Shown: positions 15,259 to 23,877, counted from the stretch's first letter. The stretch is DNA of 37,210 bases from Chloroflexota bacterium (GCA_005881495.1 VBHI01000202.1:1-37210); one strand, 5' to 3'. Numbers and translations: made by a program. The notes: generated by a model from the letters alone, not told the origin.

Positions 15259-17064
15259 ATGTCTATTGCTATTGATGGCTTGTGGTGGCGTTATCCCACT
15301 TTTAGCGTAGACTCCAGCCCCTGGGTTTTACGTGGCATAGATCTGAAGGTGAAGCCTGGAGAATGTTTCGGCATTACTGGCCCCAGCGGAGCAGGCAAGA
15401 CAACGCTCTGCCGAGCAATGCTGGGAGCCATCCCCTACAGTTCACGTCTCACGCCAGAGCAATTGCCACAGCACATCCGTGGTGCGATAACACTATCGGG
15501 TGAGCCTGTTAGCGCCAGGATGCTGGCGGCCAACCACGTTGGTATGGTCCTACAAGATCCAGAAAATCAGTTCTTACGCATGAGTCTGTTGCACGAGCTT
15601 GCACTGGGCCTACAAATCCAGGGCCTCCCCACCAATGAGATTCTCAAACGAGCATACGAGAGCCTCTCCTGGGTTGGTCTGGAACAATTATGGCAAGGAG
15701 CCGCGTATCTTCATCCCGCTGACCTCTCCGGCGGAGAGAAACAGCGAGTAGCAATCGCCGCTTTTCTCGCTATGCGGCCACAGGTTCTCATTCTCGATGA
15801 GCCCACCAGCGATCTTGACCCGCTTGGTAAGCGTGAAGTCATTGAAACAATCGCTCGCTTGCGGAAAGACTATCTTATGACCATTATATTGGTGGAGCAG
15901 GACCCTGAAATCCTGGCAGCCTTTTGTGATCGCATCGCCCTGCTTTACGAGGGGCGCATTGAACTGGTTGCCCCTCCCCATGATTTTTACGCCGAACACG
16001 ATTTGTTAGAGCGTTGTGGCGCTTCAGTTGGCGAGTTGACTCGCATCTCGTGGCTGACTGGCTATACCTACAAAGGGTATCCACCGCTTACTCTGGAAGA
16101 AGGAGAGATCGCCTTCGGCGGGCTGGTTCACCCTGTAGGGGCCCAATTTGTTGCGCCCGACGGCTCCAGCGACAATCTTTCTCTCCCCGTCACTGTTACT
16201 ACTTGTGATCCATCTCTATCGCGAGGTATGCAGAAACAAGAGCCTGTGATAATGATTGAGGATGTTTGGTACAGTTACGAAGACGGCACCAAAGCGCTGC
16301 AGGGCGTTGATCTCAGGTTGTATCCTGGCGAGATGCTGGCGCTGCTCGGCCCAAATGGCAGCGGTAAGAGTACCCTGGCGAAAATCCTGACGGGCATCTA
16401 CCGCCCGTCGCGGGGCAGAGTACTGGTACAGGGGCGAGACCTGGCTTCTCGATCAGTACGGGCACATTTGCCAGCCTCGGTTGGCTATATATTCCAGAAC
16501 CCAGATCACCAGCTTTTTCACCGCAAGGTCAGTGAGGAGGTTGAATACGGATTGATCAATCTCGGGATCGAAGCCACGCAGCGAACCAAGGCGGTAAAAA
16601 GAGCGCTGGAAGCGGTGGGACTGGCACAGTATACCAATGAAGATCCACTGTTCCTAGGCAAAGGGCAACGCCAACGCCTGGCAGTTGCCGCTGTGCTGGC
16701 GATGGAGCCAGAGATTTTGATTGTGGATGAGCCTACCACCGGTCAGGATTACCGCATGGTCAAAGGGATCATGGCTCTTTTGAGCGATCTGCAACAACAG
16801 GGAAAGACGATTTTGGTGATCACCCATGATATGTCGCTGGTTGCCGAATATTGCCAGCGCGTTGTTACATTTCGAGATGGTAAGCGAGTTTTTACTGGAA
16901 CGCCAACTGAGCTTTTTCAGAATGAAGAAGTTCTGAGCAGAACGGGGCTGCGTCCTCCTCCCGCGGCAGCACTCTCTGACCGTCTGCGCGCGAAGTACCC
17001 GGATGTTCCGTTTTTGCTGACCGTGGAGCAGTGGGGGCGTTTCATGGGGGCCGGGCGACCATAG
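15259..17064 (+). CDS. ecfA: Two-domain ECF ATPase (EcfA1-EcfA2 fusion)
   Basis: The 601-residue protein contains two ABC domains that power the EcfT importer. Domain 1 has Walker A GPSGAGKTT (~41-49), signature DLSGGEKQR (~157) and Walker B VLILDEPTSDLD. Domain 2 has Walker A GPNGSGKST (~364), a changed signature FLGKGQRQR (~466) instead of LSGGQ, and ILIVDEPTTGQD. EcfA1 and EcfA2 are often separate proteins. Residues 293-300 (VGAQFVAP), in the linker between the domains, come from a palindromic repeat. A GGGAG ribosome site overlaps the ecfT stop. The last codons run into a repeated GGGCGACC motif, and the 3' end is duplicated just downstream. Confidence 0.92.
   Translation: MSIAIDGLWWRYPTFSVDSSPWVLRGIDLKVKPGECFGITGPSGAGKTTLCRAMLGAIPYSSRLTPEQLPQHIRGAITLSGEPVSARMLAANHVGMVLQDPENQFLRMSLLHELALGLQIQGLPTNEILKRAYESLSWVGLEQLWQGAAYLHPADLSGGEKQRVAIAAFLAMRPQVLILDEPTSDLDPLGKREVIETIARLRKDYLMTIILVEQDPEILAAFCDRIALLYEGRIELVAPPHDFYAEHDLLERCGASVGELTRISWLTGYTYKGYPPLTLEEGEIAFGGLVHPVGAQFVAPDGSSDNLSLPVTVTTCDPSLSRGMQKQEPVIMIEDVWYSYEDGTKALQGVDLRLYPGEMLALLGPNGSGKSTLAKILTGIYRPSRGRVLVQGRDLASRSVRAHLPASVGYIFQNPDHQLFHRKVSEEVEYGLINLGIEATQRTKAVKRALEAVGLAQYTNEDPLFLGKGQRQRLAVAAVLAMEPEILIVDEPTTGQDYRMVKGIMALLSDLQQQGKTILVITHDMSLVAEYCQRVVTFRDGKRVFTGTPTELFQNEEVLSRTGLRPPPAAALSDRLRAKYPDVPFLLTVEQWGRFMGAGRP
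16135..16158 (+). repeat. REP-like palindrome, family E copy 3, in frame in ecfA
   Basis: GTAG on the plus strand is followed by an imperfect palindrome GGGCCCAA...TTGCGCCC. It is translated as VGAQFVAP in the inter-domain linker. It is the only plus-strand gene copy, and its GTAG reads in the sense direction of the gene, like the in-frame copies in the minus-strand purine genes. Confidence 0.7.
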
Positions 17065-17129
17065 TGGCCGGGCGACCCAAGGGTCGCCCCTACACGAACG
17101 CGGGGGCGTTTCATGGGGCCGGGCGACCC
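17033..17129. repeat. Family D palindrome between direct repeats, in the convergent ecfA/rpsI gap
   Basis: The palindrome GGGCGACCC-AA-GGGTCGCCC (17070-17089) is perfect and followed by CTAC at 17090-17093. It is flanked by direct repeats of about 27 bp: 17033-17060 (end of ecfA) and 17102-17128, differing by one G. It lies between convergent genes, so the hairpin may also stop transcription from both sides (inference). Confidence 0.8.
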
Positions 17130-17163
17130 GTTGTGGTCGTTGGATGCTGGTGCATCCTCGCTA

Positions 17164-17574
17164 TTAGCGTTTCGTATACTGTGGAGCTTTACGAGCGCGC
17201 TTCAAGCCGGGCTTCTTGCGCTCTTTCATGCGTGGGTCACGAGTAAGGTAGCCAGCTTTGCGTAGAGCGAGCTTCCATTCAGGATTTACTCGCAATAGGG
17301 CACGAGCCACTGCGTGGCGGATAGCGCCTGCCTGACCACTGGTGCCACCACCAACAACGCGTACAGACATACTATACGCATTGCCTAGTTCAAGCAACCG
17401 TAAGGGGGCATTGATTGTGGCAGTAGGGGTTTCGCGGGTGCCAAAATACGCCTGGGCACTTTTCCCGTTGACTGTAATACTGCCATCACCATTGGGATAC
17501 AGGCGCACGCGGGCTACAGCCGTCTTGCGCCGCCCCATGCCATAGTAATACTCACCTTTGATGGTATCGGCCAA
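17164..17574 (-). CDS. rpsI: 30S ribosomal protein uS9
   Basis: The 136-residue protein has the S9 signature: YYGMGRRKTAVARV near the start, a GGGTSGQAGAIRHAVARAL block, and the C-terminal KRARKAPQYTKR tail that reaches toward P-site tRNA. The start is TTG at 17574 with GAGGAG 8 nt upstream; the next Met is inside the conserved motif, so TTG is preferred. It follows rplM by 22 nt and is the last gene of the super-operon, convergent with ecfA. Confidence 0.97.
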   Translation of the reverse strand: MADTIKGEYYYGMGRRKTAVARVRLYPNGDGSITVNGKSAQAYFGTRETPTATINAPLRLLELGNAYSMSVRVVGGGTSGQAGAIRHAVARALLRVNPEWKLALRKAGYLTRDPRMKERKKPGLKRARKAPQYTKR

Positions 17575-17596
17575 GGTTGGTTCTCCTCTTTCTTAT

Positions 17597-18073
17597 TTAC
17601 TCAGCTTCGGCAGTCTCAGGGGGCTGCTTTAGCAATGCCTGCGGGCCTATCCAGGGAATAGGCTTCTGAGCCTGGTGCGGATGCGTTGGGCCAGCATAGA
17701 CCTTCAGGTGGGACATGATGTCTGCGCCCAGACGATTATGCATAACCATACCACGTACCGCGTGTATCAAAGCACGCTCAGGGAACTTGCTCTCCAGTGT
17801 TTGACGCAAGGTAATCTGCTTTAAACCACCTGGATGCTGACTATGGCGATAATAGACTTTCTGATCCAGGCGTTTGCCGGTGACAGCTATCTTGTCTGCA
17901 TTGATTACAACCACAAAATCGCCGCTCTGGAGATGTGGTGTAAACGTTGGTTTATGCTTACCACGCAAAATCTGTGCGATCTGTGACGCCAACCGGCCCA
18001 GAATCTGACCCTCTGCATCGATAATATACCATTTAGGGTCCAGGTCAGCGGCCCTGGCGCTATATGTTTTCAT
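17597..18073 (-). CDS. rplM: 50S ribosomal protein uL13
   Basis: The 158-residue protein matches uL13: WYIIDAEGQILGRLAS, a GDFVVVINADKIAVTG segment, YYRHSQHPGG and the AVRGMVMHNRLG block. The second of two adjacent ATG codons (18073) is chosen because the family starts MKTY; a GGAG lies upstream. The gene overlaps the end of truA by 14 nt, which suggests coupled translation. It is followed by rpsI, the usual uL13-uS9 pair. Confidence 0.97.
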   Translation of the reverse strand: MKTYSARAADLDPKWYIIDAEGQILGRLASQIAQILRGKHKPTFTPHLQSGDFVVVINADKIAVTGKRLDQKVYYRHSQHPGGLKQITLRQTLESKFPERALIHAVRGMVMHNRLGADIMSHLKVYAGPTHPHQAQKPIPWIGPQALLKQPPETAEAE

Positions 18074-18869
18074 CATTGTTTGATACTCCAAACTCTTCAG
18101 GATAGTCAACCCGTACCAGACACAGCCCATGTGGTGGGGCCGCTGAACCAGGGTGCGTCTTCTCCGCATTTTGCACAATGGCGGCAAACTCAGCGAGACT
18201 GAGACGTTTCTGCCCTACCAGCAACAATGTCCCGACGGTTCTGCGAACCATTCCTGTAAGAAAAGCGTTCGCAGTAAAATCACAATAGATAAGTGCCTTT
18301 GCATGTGCATCTTCACGAATGCAGCGTGCCTCTGACATCGTACGAATACAGGAATGTGGGCCTGCTTTCTTTGGATTTGTCTCGTCAGGACTTCGTCCAA
18401 ACGCTCCAAAATCCTTGCGCCCCAACAATAGCTGGCACGCCTCGTTCATCAGGTCAACATCTAACACCTGTGGGCGATGATAGCTGTAACGTGCTAGCAA
18501 TGGTGCCGGTGCGGCATCATTCCAGACGGTATAGCGATAGGAACGACTCAAGGCACTAAAGCGAGCATGAAAGCTTTCCTGAACCTCTCGCGCCCACCGT
18601 ACCGCTATCGTTGCGGGTAAAACAGCATTGAGTGCACGTCTCCACACCTGGGGCGTCAAGTGACTATCGCTGCGAAAATGTATCACCTGACCGCTTGCAT
18701 GCACTCCAGCATCTGTTCGCCCTGCCCCATATACCACGGACTTCTCACGAGAAATGCTGGTTATCGTCGCTTCTAGTACTCCCTGCACCGTCTGCCCATG
18801 GCTTTCAGGTTGACGCTGAAAGCCGTGATAATCGGTACCATCATACTCAATACCACACGCAATATTCAT
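18060..18869 (-). CDS. truA: tRNA pseudouridine synthase TruA
   Basis: The 269-residue enzyme isomerises uridines 38-40 of the tRNA anticodon arm. It shows EYDGTDYHGFQRQ at the start and GAGRTDAGVHASGQV with catalytic Asp53, then the RSYRYTVWN and FTANAFLTGMVRR blocks. The ATG at 18869 is chosen from the family start; there is no strong ribosome site. Its neighbours (rplQ before, rplM and rpsI after) are the normal ones in Firmicutes and relatives. The 3' end overlaps rplM. Confidence 0.95.
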   Translation of the reverse strand: MNIACGIEYDGTDYHGFQRQPESHGQTVQGVLEATITSISREKSVVYGAGRTDAGVHASGQVIHFRSDSHLTPQVWRRALNAVLPATIAVRWAREVQESFHARFSALSRSYRYTVWNDAAPAPLLARYSYHRPQVLDVDLMNEACQLLLGRKDFGAFGRSPDETNPKKAGPHSCIRTMSEARCIREDAHAKALIYCDFTANAFLTGMVRRTVGTLLLVGQKRLSLAEFAAIVQNAEKTHPGSAAPPHGLCLVRVDYPEEFGVSNNDENI

Positions 18870-18887
18870 TTGTTTTAATGTGGAATG

Positions 18888-18908
18888 AGGTGCAAAACCA
18901 TTGCACCT
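18888..18908. repeat. Hairpin upstream of truA, probably a decayed family E palindrome
   Basis: The arms AGGTGCAA and TTGCACCT (8 bp, perfect) enclose a 5-nt loop. The arm sequence is that of family E, but the foot reads GTCA rather than GTAG on the minus strand. It lies between rplQ and truA, 19 nt before the truA start. Confidence 0.55.
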
Positions 18909-18974
18909 GACCAATTTCCCTCACTACCGCACCCGGTTGTCCAGATTCATTTGTTCACCTGCATAATCGGGTTC

Positions 18975-19601
18975 CTACACGAGGGCAATCTGGGCCATAT
19001 CTGCCGCGTCGCCCTTACGTTTGCCCAATTTCGTAATACGTGTATAACCACCTGGACGACCCTCATAGCGTGGTGCCAGTTCATCGAACATCTTCTTGAC
19101 GACCAGCTCGTCTGGCAATGCGCTGAGAATACGGCGGCGGGCGCGCAGTTCAATAACCATTGACTCATACGCGGCCTGCAATGCCTTTTCGGCTTCATCT
19201 TCGTTAGAGATGATGCGCAGCAATTCTTCACGCCGTCCCTTGAGTTTGCTCTCCAGGAATTTGCGCCCCGTATCGGTTAAAGGGGGCTTATTCTGGTCGG
19301 CTCGTTCATCATTTGAGATGACTTTCTTATGTAAAGAGTAGCGACCTCGACGAGCGAAAGCCAGGATTTGCAAAGCTTTGTCTTCGTCGGAAATGGCCGA
19401 ATACAGGTGCGTCCGGGCCGCCTGGCGACCTTTCACAGCCGTATCTATTAGCTTCTCAACCTCGCTACGAATGGCGCGGGCGCGCGCTTCCGTAGTCTCA
19501 ATTCTATCATAACGAATGAGGCCTGCCATCATGCTACGGCGCGCTGCGCGGCGGCGTGGCTCAGGCATACTCATGCGATTACCGGCAACTCGGTGCCTCA
19601 C
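18975..19601 (-). CDS. rplQ: 50S ribosomal protein bL17 with a long internal insertion
   Basis: The 208-residue protein begins [10 protein letters not shown] and ends with the conserved [21 protein letters not shown] block and [17 protein letters not shown]. Typical bL17 is about 115-130 residues. The extra residues (~60-155) lie in the middle; they are highly charged, predicted helical and partly self-similar ([19 protein letters not shown]). The start is GTG at 19601, one base after the rpoA stop, with GGAGG inside the rpoA end. The stop TAG belongs to GTAGGAACCCGATTATG, which resembles the repeat module A2. Confidence 0.95.
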   Translation of the reverse strand: MRHRVAGNRMSMPEPRRRAARRSMMAGLIRYDRIETTEARARAIRSEVEKLIDTAVKGRQAARTHLYSAISDEDKALQILAFARRGRYSLHKKVISNDERADQNKPPLTDTGRKFLESKLKGRREELLRIISNEDEAEKALQAAYESMVIELRARRRILSALPDELVVKKMFDELAPRYEGRPGGYTRITKLGKRKGDAADMAQIALV

Positions 19602-19602
19602 C

Positions 19603-20586
19603 TTAGTCCTCCATTTCGTGATCGCCGTCCATGTCGGCTCCAACAGCGCTCGTGCGCGGATTTGGCAGGAAGTTACGCACGAGTAAACGCTCACGCAATT
19701 CCTGCAAGCTCTTTTCACCAAAGTTACGCACACCCAATAGGTCTTCCTCATTCATCGAAAGCACTTGACCGACCTTTGTGATATTGCTGCGCTTGAGGCA
19801 ATTGTAAGCACGTACTGATAGATCAAGTTCTTCAATAGGTGTATCGTAAATCTTTTGCGGTATTGGCAAGCTGCTTAACGGCGGCTTCTCCATTTCAGTC
19901 AACACAGCGCGATAGTTGGCAAGCTGGGTGAAGTGACGCACCAGGATATCGGCACTCTGTCGCAAAGCTTCATCCGGCGTAATCGTTCCGTCCGTCGTGA
20001 TTTCAAGAACGATTTTATCAAAATTGGTGATTTGCCCAACGCGCGTATGTTCCACCGTATAATTCACATTTTGCACCGGCGTGTAAATGGCATCGATAGG
20101 GATCACGCCGATAGGCTGATCTTCTTTCGAATCGGCAGGAACATAGCCTCGACCAGTCTCAACGACCAGTTCCATTTCGAGGCGGGCATTTTCATTATCA
20201 AGTGTCGCAATATGAAGATCGGGATTGACAATCTCTACCGTGCTGGGAGCCATAATATCGGCTGCCGTAACTATGCGTTCTCCACTCACCTCCAGTCGCA
20301 TTGATACGGGATGGTCTGAGAAGGAGCGTAAGCGCAACTTCTTGACGTTCAACACGATGTCTGTGACATCTTCCATAACGTTCGGAATGTCTTGAAACTC
20401 GTGCTGTACGCTTTCAATCCGTATAGAGGTTACCGCTGCTCCTGGTAAGGAAGAGAGTAGGACGCGCCGCAGCGAGTTGCCGAGGGTTACCCCATATCCC
20501 GCCTCTAAAGGCTCAATATCATAGCTCGCATAATTATCCTGTGTTATTGTGTTCTTAATGCGAGGCAAAGTAATAGTATCTTGCAA
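19603..20586 (-). CDS. rpoA: RNA polymerase alpha subunit
   Basis: The protein has the alpha N-terminal domain ([20 protein letters not shown], then AAVTSIRIE), which dimerises and scaffolds beta and beta-prime, and the C-terminal DNA/activator-binding domain ([16 protein letters not shown], then [17 protein letters not shown]). No ATG start exists. TTG at 20586 is chosen because AGGCAGG lies upstream and the resulting 327 residues match the family; GTG at 20616 or TTG at 20649 are alternatives. It precedes rplQ with a single-base gap, the usual alpha-operon order. Confidence 0.95.
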   Translation of the reverse strand: MQDTITLPRIKNTITQDNYASYDIEPLEAGYGVTLGNSLRRVLLSSLPGAAVTSIRIESVQHEFQDIPNVMEDVTDIVLNVKKLRLRSFSDHPVSMRLEVSGERIVTAADIMAPSTVEIVNPDLHIATLDNENARLEMELVVETGRGYVPADSKEDQPIGVIPIDAIYTPVQNVNYTVEHTRVGQITNFDKIVLEITTDGTITPDEALRQSADILVRHFTQLANYRAVLTEMEKPPLSSLPIPQKIYDTPIEELDLSVRAYNCLKRSNITKVGQVLSMNEEDLLGVRNFGEKSLQELRERLLVRNFLPNPRTSAVGADMDGDHEMED

Positions 20587-20720
20587 GGTTCTAACCTGCC
20601 TTTCTTTTTCTACCACAGAAACCAGAAAGCAGAAACTTTGGTAGTCCAAGAGTTTTGTGCCCTGTTACGGTCCGTGTGAGACCGAGAAGGCTTGTACCCA
20701 TCCGCCAGTTCAACGTATAA

Positions 20721-21347
20721 CTACCGCTGATAAAGTTCAACCACCATTTGCTCTTCAAAGGGCAGTTCAAGATCGGTTCTTGATGGCAATGTCAGAACAC
20801 GGCCAGTCATTTCATCAATATTTAAGCTTAGCCAGGCAGGTACGCCTTTCTGCGCGAGCAACAATGCACGAATCTTGAAGTACTCAAGTCCTTTCGCCCG
20901 TTCTCGTACAGAAATCACATCATTCGGCTTAGCAATAAATGAAGGAATATCGGTCTTGCGGCCATTTACGGCAAAATGTCCATGACAAACCAACTGGCGT
21001 GCCTGAGCACGAGAGTCAGCAAAGCCAAGGCGATACACCAGGTTATCCAGGCGCATTTCTAGCACCTGTAGCAAGTTCTCGCTGGTTTTTCCAGGGCGTC
21101 GAGCCGCGACATCGAAGTGTTTGCGGAACTGGCGCTCTAGAACACCATAGGTTCGACGAACTTTCTGCTTCTCACGCAATTGCAATGCGTAGCCGGAAGC
21201 TTTGCGTGGGCGGCCAGCGCCATGTTGACCTGGTCGGGTATTGCGACGTTCCAGTGTGCAATTAGTCATGCACTTGTCGCCTTTTAGAAACAGTTTTACC
21301 CCCTCACGCCTACAGAGTTTGCAGACGGGGCCGGTATAACGTGCCAT
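20721..21347 (-). CDS. rpsD: 30S ribosomal protein uS4, zinc-binding form
   Basis: The 208-residue protein has four cysteines at the N-terminus (Cys9, Cys12, Cys26, Cys30), the zinc-finger form of uS4, and an S4 RNA-binding domain ([20 protein letters not shown], then [10 protein letters not shown]). uS4 nucleates assembly of the 16S 5' domain and in some bacteria represses its own operon; I see no structure here that would show that. ATG at 21347. It lies between rpsK and rpoA. Confidence 0.97.
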   Translation of the reverse strand: MARYTGPVCKLCRREGVKLFLKGDKCMTNCTLERRNTRPGQHGAGRPRKASGYALQLREKQKVRRTYGVLERQFRKHFDVAARRPGKTSENLLQVLEMRLDNLVYRLGFADSRAQARQLVCHGHFAVNGRKTDIPSFIAKPNDVISVRERAKGLEYFKIRALLLAQKGVPAWLSLNIDEMTGRVLTLPSRTDLELPFEEQMVVELYQR

Positions 21348-21380
21348 TCAGTTCAATCCTCCTCACACGCACAGCGCGAG

Positions 21381-21785
21381 TTACACACGCCGCCGCTTGG
21401 GCGGTCGGCAGCCATTGTGCGGAATAGGTGTTACGTCGATAATCGAAGTGACGGATAGGCCAGCGTTTTGTAGTGAACGAATCGCTGCCTCTCGACCAGA
21501 GCCAGGACCTTTTACATACACCTCTATCTGGCGTAGGCCATGTTCCATCGCCTTACGAGCGGCTGACTCAGCGGTGACCTGCGCGGCATAAGGAGTGCTC
21601 TTGCGGGAGCCTTTAAATCCCTGTCCACCGGCACTCCCCCATGAGATAACGTTACCATTGGGGTCTGTCAAGGTCACAATGGTATTATTAAACGTTGCTT
21701 GAATATGAGCTTGCCCGCGCGGAATGGACTTTCGTTCACGCCGTCGCGGTTTGCCCGTCGGTTTCTTTTTGTCTCCTGCTGCCAT
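21381..21785 (-). CDS. rpsK: 30S ribosomal protein uS11
   Basis: The 134-residue protein of the small-subunit platform shows [51 protein letters not shown] and the C-terminal [16 protein letters not shown] tail, all family hallmarks. Length is normal. It has an ATG start and follows rpsM by 22 nt. Confidence 0.97.
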   Translation of the reverse strand: MAAGDKKKPTGKPRRRERKSIPRGQAHIQATFNNTIVTLTDPNGNVISWGSAGGQGFKGSRKSTPYAAQVTAESAARKAMEHGLRQIEVYVKGPGSGREAAIRSLQNAGLSVTSIIDVTPIPHNGCRPPKRRRV

Positions 21786-21807
21786 CTTCTTGCGATACCT
21801 CCCGGCG

Positions 21808-22191
21808 CTACTTCTTAGCTACGGCTTTTTTCTTGCCCGCTACAGTTCTCTTTGGCCCACGTCGTGTACGTGCATTCGTGCGTGTACGCTGACCGCGTAC
21901 CGGCAGGTTACGGCGATGCCGCATCCCACGATAACAGCCGATTTCAATCAGCCTCTTGATGTTCATATCCACTTCGCGGCGTAAATCTCCCTCGACTTTG
22001 TGCTCGCGGTCGATCACTTCGCGGAGGCGGTTGACTTCTTCTTCGGTCAGGTTTTTCACGCGTGTATCCGGGTTAATGCGGGTTCGCTCCAGGATCTTTT
22101 TGCTCGTTGTGAGGCCGATCCCGTAAATGTACGTCAGCGAAATCTCCACGCGCTTATCGCGTGGAATGTCAACGCCGGCGATTCTAGCCAT
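21808..22191 (-). CDS. rpsM: 30S ribosomal protein uS13
   Basis: The 127-residue protein starts [15 protein letters not shown] and shows [14 protein letters not shown], a [19 protein letters not shown] block and a basic tail. It lies in the head of the small subunit and contacts tRNA and the large subunit. The ATG at 22191 has GGAGGG 4 nt upstream; an upstream in-frame extension runs into the repeat pair at 22209-22260 and is not coding. Confidence 0.97.
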   Translation of the reverse strand: MARIAGVDIPRDKRVEISLTYIYGIGLTTSKKILERTRINPDTRVKNLTEEEVNRLREVIDREHKVEGDLRREVDMNIKRLIEIGCYRGMRHRRNLPVRGQRTRTNARTRRGPKRTVAGKKKAVAKK

Positions 22192-22208
22192 GTTTCCCTC
22201 CAATATAT

Positions 22209-22260
22209 GTAGAGGCGACCTGAGGATTGCCCCCAGAGTACCCATAAGGGGCACCCCTAC
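22209..22260. repeat. Facing pair of GTAG palindromes between rpmJ and rpsM
   Basis: GTAG on the plus strand (22209-22212) faces GTAG on the minus strand (plus CTAC, 22257-22260). Each is followed inward by an imperfect stem of the GGCGACC/GGGCACC type. Such a facing pair resembles the BIME arrangement of enterobacterial REPs. It ends 17 nt before the rpsM start and 4 nt after the rpmJ stop. Confidence 0.65.
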
Positions 22261-22263
22261 ATG

Positions 22264-22380
22264 TTAGCCTTGTTTCTGTTTATGCTTTGGATCCTTGCTA
22301 CAGATAATCATCACTATACGATTGCGACGGATTACCTTGCAGTTCTCACAACGCGGTTTCACTGAGGCACGCACTTTCAT
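22264..22380 (-). CDS. rpmJ: 50S ribosomal protein bL36, zinc form
   Basis: Translating the minus strand from ATG 22380 gives 38 residues starting [19 protein letters not shown] and ending KHKQKQG. Cys11, Cys14, Cys27 and His32 or His33 form the zinc ribbon typical of the C-plus form of bL36. GAGGAGGG lies 6 nt upstream. It sits between infA and rpsM, the normal order. Confidence 0.95.
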   Translation of the reverse strand: MKVRASVKPRCENCKVIRRNRIVMIICSKDPKHKQKQG

Positions 22381-22529
22381 GGCTTGCCCTCCTCATAGAT
22401 TAGATGAAAAATTACTACCAGGACAACAGCTTGAGGATAACGAATAGAGTTCTTTTCCTCTTATAGATGTCCATATAATGCTGTTCTTTACGAACGAATT
22501 TGCTGCCGATGAAAAAAGGAATTGTTCGG

Positions 22530-22616
22530 TATCCAGCCCTGCAACTCAGGTTGACCGCAAGGGTCAACCCTACTATACACGCTAGCGCTTCTACCTTCGG
22601 TCAGCACCGATGAAAG
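22530..22616 (+). repeat. Family F element interrupted by a family B palindrome, between infA and rpmJ
   Basis: The left part (22530-22545, TATCCAGCCCTGCAAC) and right part (22581-22616, from GCTAGCGCTTCTAC) match the two halves of the family F element as seen on the minus strand at 28862 and 34676. Between them lies a 35-nt block (22546-22580) containing a complete family B palindrome (22548-22573). The outer F stem has decayed here. The rest of the gap (22381-22529) is AT-rich with no recognisable feature. Confidence 0.8.
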
Positions 22617-22636
22617 GAAGTATGAGGAATACCACC

Positions 22637-22858
22637 TCACGACCTTACACGCCATGTTATTCGGCCTCGAGTTAGATCGTACGGTGATAAGACGACTCTC
22701 ACCTTATCGCCCGGCACAATACGCACGAAGTTCATTCGAATGCGGCCTGAGAGGACAGCCAGGACCTGGTGTTGTTCGTCAATTTCAACCTTAAACATAG
22801 CATTAGGGAGGGCCTCCAGCACTTTGCCCTCTACTTCGATCTCATCCTTCTTTGGCAT
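22637..22858 (-). CDS. infA: Translation initiation factor IF-1
   Basis: The 73-residue OB-fold protein shows [33 protein letters not shown] and [18 protein letters not shown], the IF-1 pattern. It binds the A site of the small subunit during initiation. An AAAGGA site precedes the ATG. The 226-nt gap before it contains a hairpin near the map end. Confidence 0.96.
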   Translation of the reverse strand: MPKKDEIEVEGKVLEALPNAMFKVEIDEQHQVLAVLSGRIRMNFVRIVPGDKVRVVLSPYDLTRGRITWRVRS

Positions 22859-23014
22859 AGTTTCCTTTCTCTATCGGCGAGATTAGTCTTTTCCCCTTGC
22901 GAACCTACAAGGAATGCATTGTGCGCGGCAGCCGTGACACGCTTTTGCAAAACAGGTTACGCTTGTGATTGATTGATGATTGCTAGCTTGATGATTCCCA
23001 ATAGTTATAAAATG

Positions 23015-23034
23015 GCAGCAGTTGACACTGCTGC
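23015..23034 (-). terminator. Hairpin downstream of map, weak terminator candidate
   Basis: The arms GCAGCAGT and ACTGCTGC (8 bp, perfect) enclose a 4-nt loop. On the minus strand they are followed by CATTTTATAACTAT. It lies 50 nt after the map stop and could reduce read-through into infA. The T-run is short, so strength is uncertain. Confidence 0.5.
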
Positions 23035-23084
23035 AGCCAACTACGAATTATACCACAAATATTTATCCATGTCGAGAGGGAATT

Positions 23085-23837
23085 TCAGGGCATTGTTAGT
23101 ATCTCTGCGTCTCCCTCGGTGATAGCCACCGTATGCTCAAAATGTGCAGAGTAGCTGCCGTCGACAGTAGCAACTGTCCAATCGTCGGCAAGGACACGGG
23201 TCTCCTTTGTTCCCATATTGACCATTGGTTCAATAGCAATAACCATACCGGGTTTCAATAGGTAACCTGGATACCCTGGCTCAATATAGTTCAATACTTG
23301 AGGGTCCTCGTGCATACTACGACCTACCCCATGCCCGCCATACTGGCGAACTACTGAGAAACCAGCTGCCTCAACATACTTTTGTATCGCTCGACTGATA
23401 TCGTGTGTACGATTCCCAGCATGAGCCGCCGCTATGCCTCGATAGAGCGAATTTTCTGTCACCTTCAACAGTCGTTGCACTTCAGGCGACACTTTTCCTA
23501 CAGGCGCAGTTATGGCTGAATCTGCGTGCCAACCATTGTAGAAAGCGGCAAGGTCGATACTGACAATATCGCCTTCTCGTAAAACGCGCTCGCCTGGAAT
23601 ACCATGGACTATCTCATCGTTTATAGACGTGCAGAGCGATTTCGGATAACCATGATAGCCCAAAGAGCTTGATTTAGCTCTTCGCTGCTTTAGCGCCTCC
23701 GCCCCAATACGATCCAGGTCCTCGGTGGTCATACCCGGATGCACGGCGGCGCGTAACTCTGCCAGCACCTCCGCGACGATACGACCTGTCTCGCGAATTC
23801 TTTCTCGCTCTTCTTTCGACTTTATAATAGGCGCCAT
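23085..23837 (-). CDS. map: Methionine aminopeptidase, type I
   Basis: The 250-residue metalloenzyme removes the initiator Met from new proteins. All five metal ligands are visible: Asp95, Asp106, His169, Glu203 and Glu234, in VSIDLAAFYNGWHADSA, YGGHGVGRSMHEDP, IAIEPMV and HFEHTVAIT. It lacks an N-terminal zinc extension, hence type Ia. The ATG at 23837 is preferred over a TTG five codons upstream. The secY-adk-map-infA order is typical. Confidence 0.96.
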   Translation of the reverse strand: MAPIIKSKEERERIRETGRIVAEVLAELRAAVHPGMTTEDLDRIGAEALKQRRAKSSSLGYHGYPKSLCTSINDEIVHGIPGERVLREGDIVSIDLAAFYNGWHADSAITAPVGKVSPEVQRLLKVTENSLYRGIAAAHAGNRTHDISRAIQKYVEAAGFSVVRQYGGHGVGRSMHEDPQVLNYIEPGYPGYLLKPGMVIAIEPMVNMGTKETRVLADDWTVATVDGSYSAHFEHTVAITEGDAEILTMP

Positions 23838-23877
23838 AATCGTTTCTCTCAAAGAAGGTTGCAGCTATACCTCCGCG

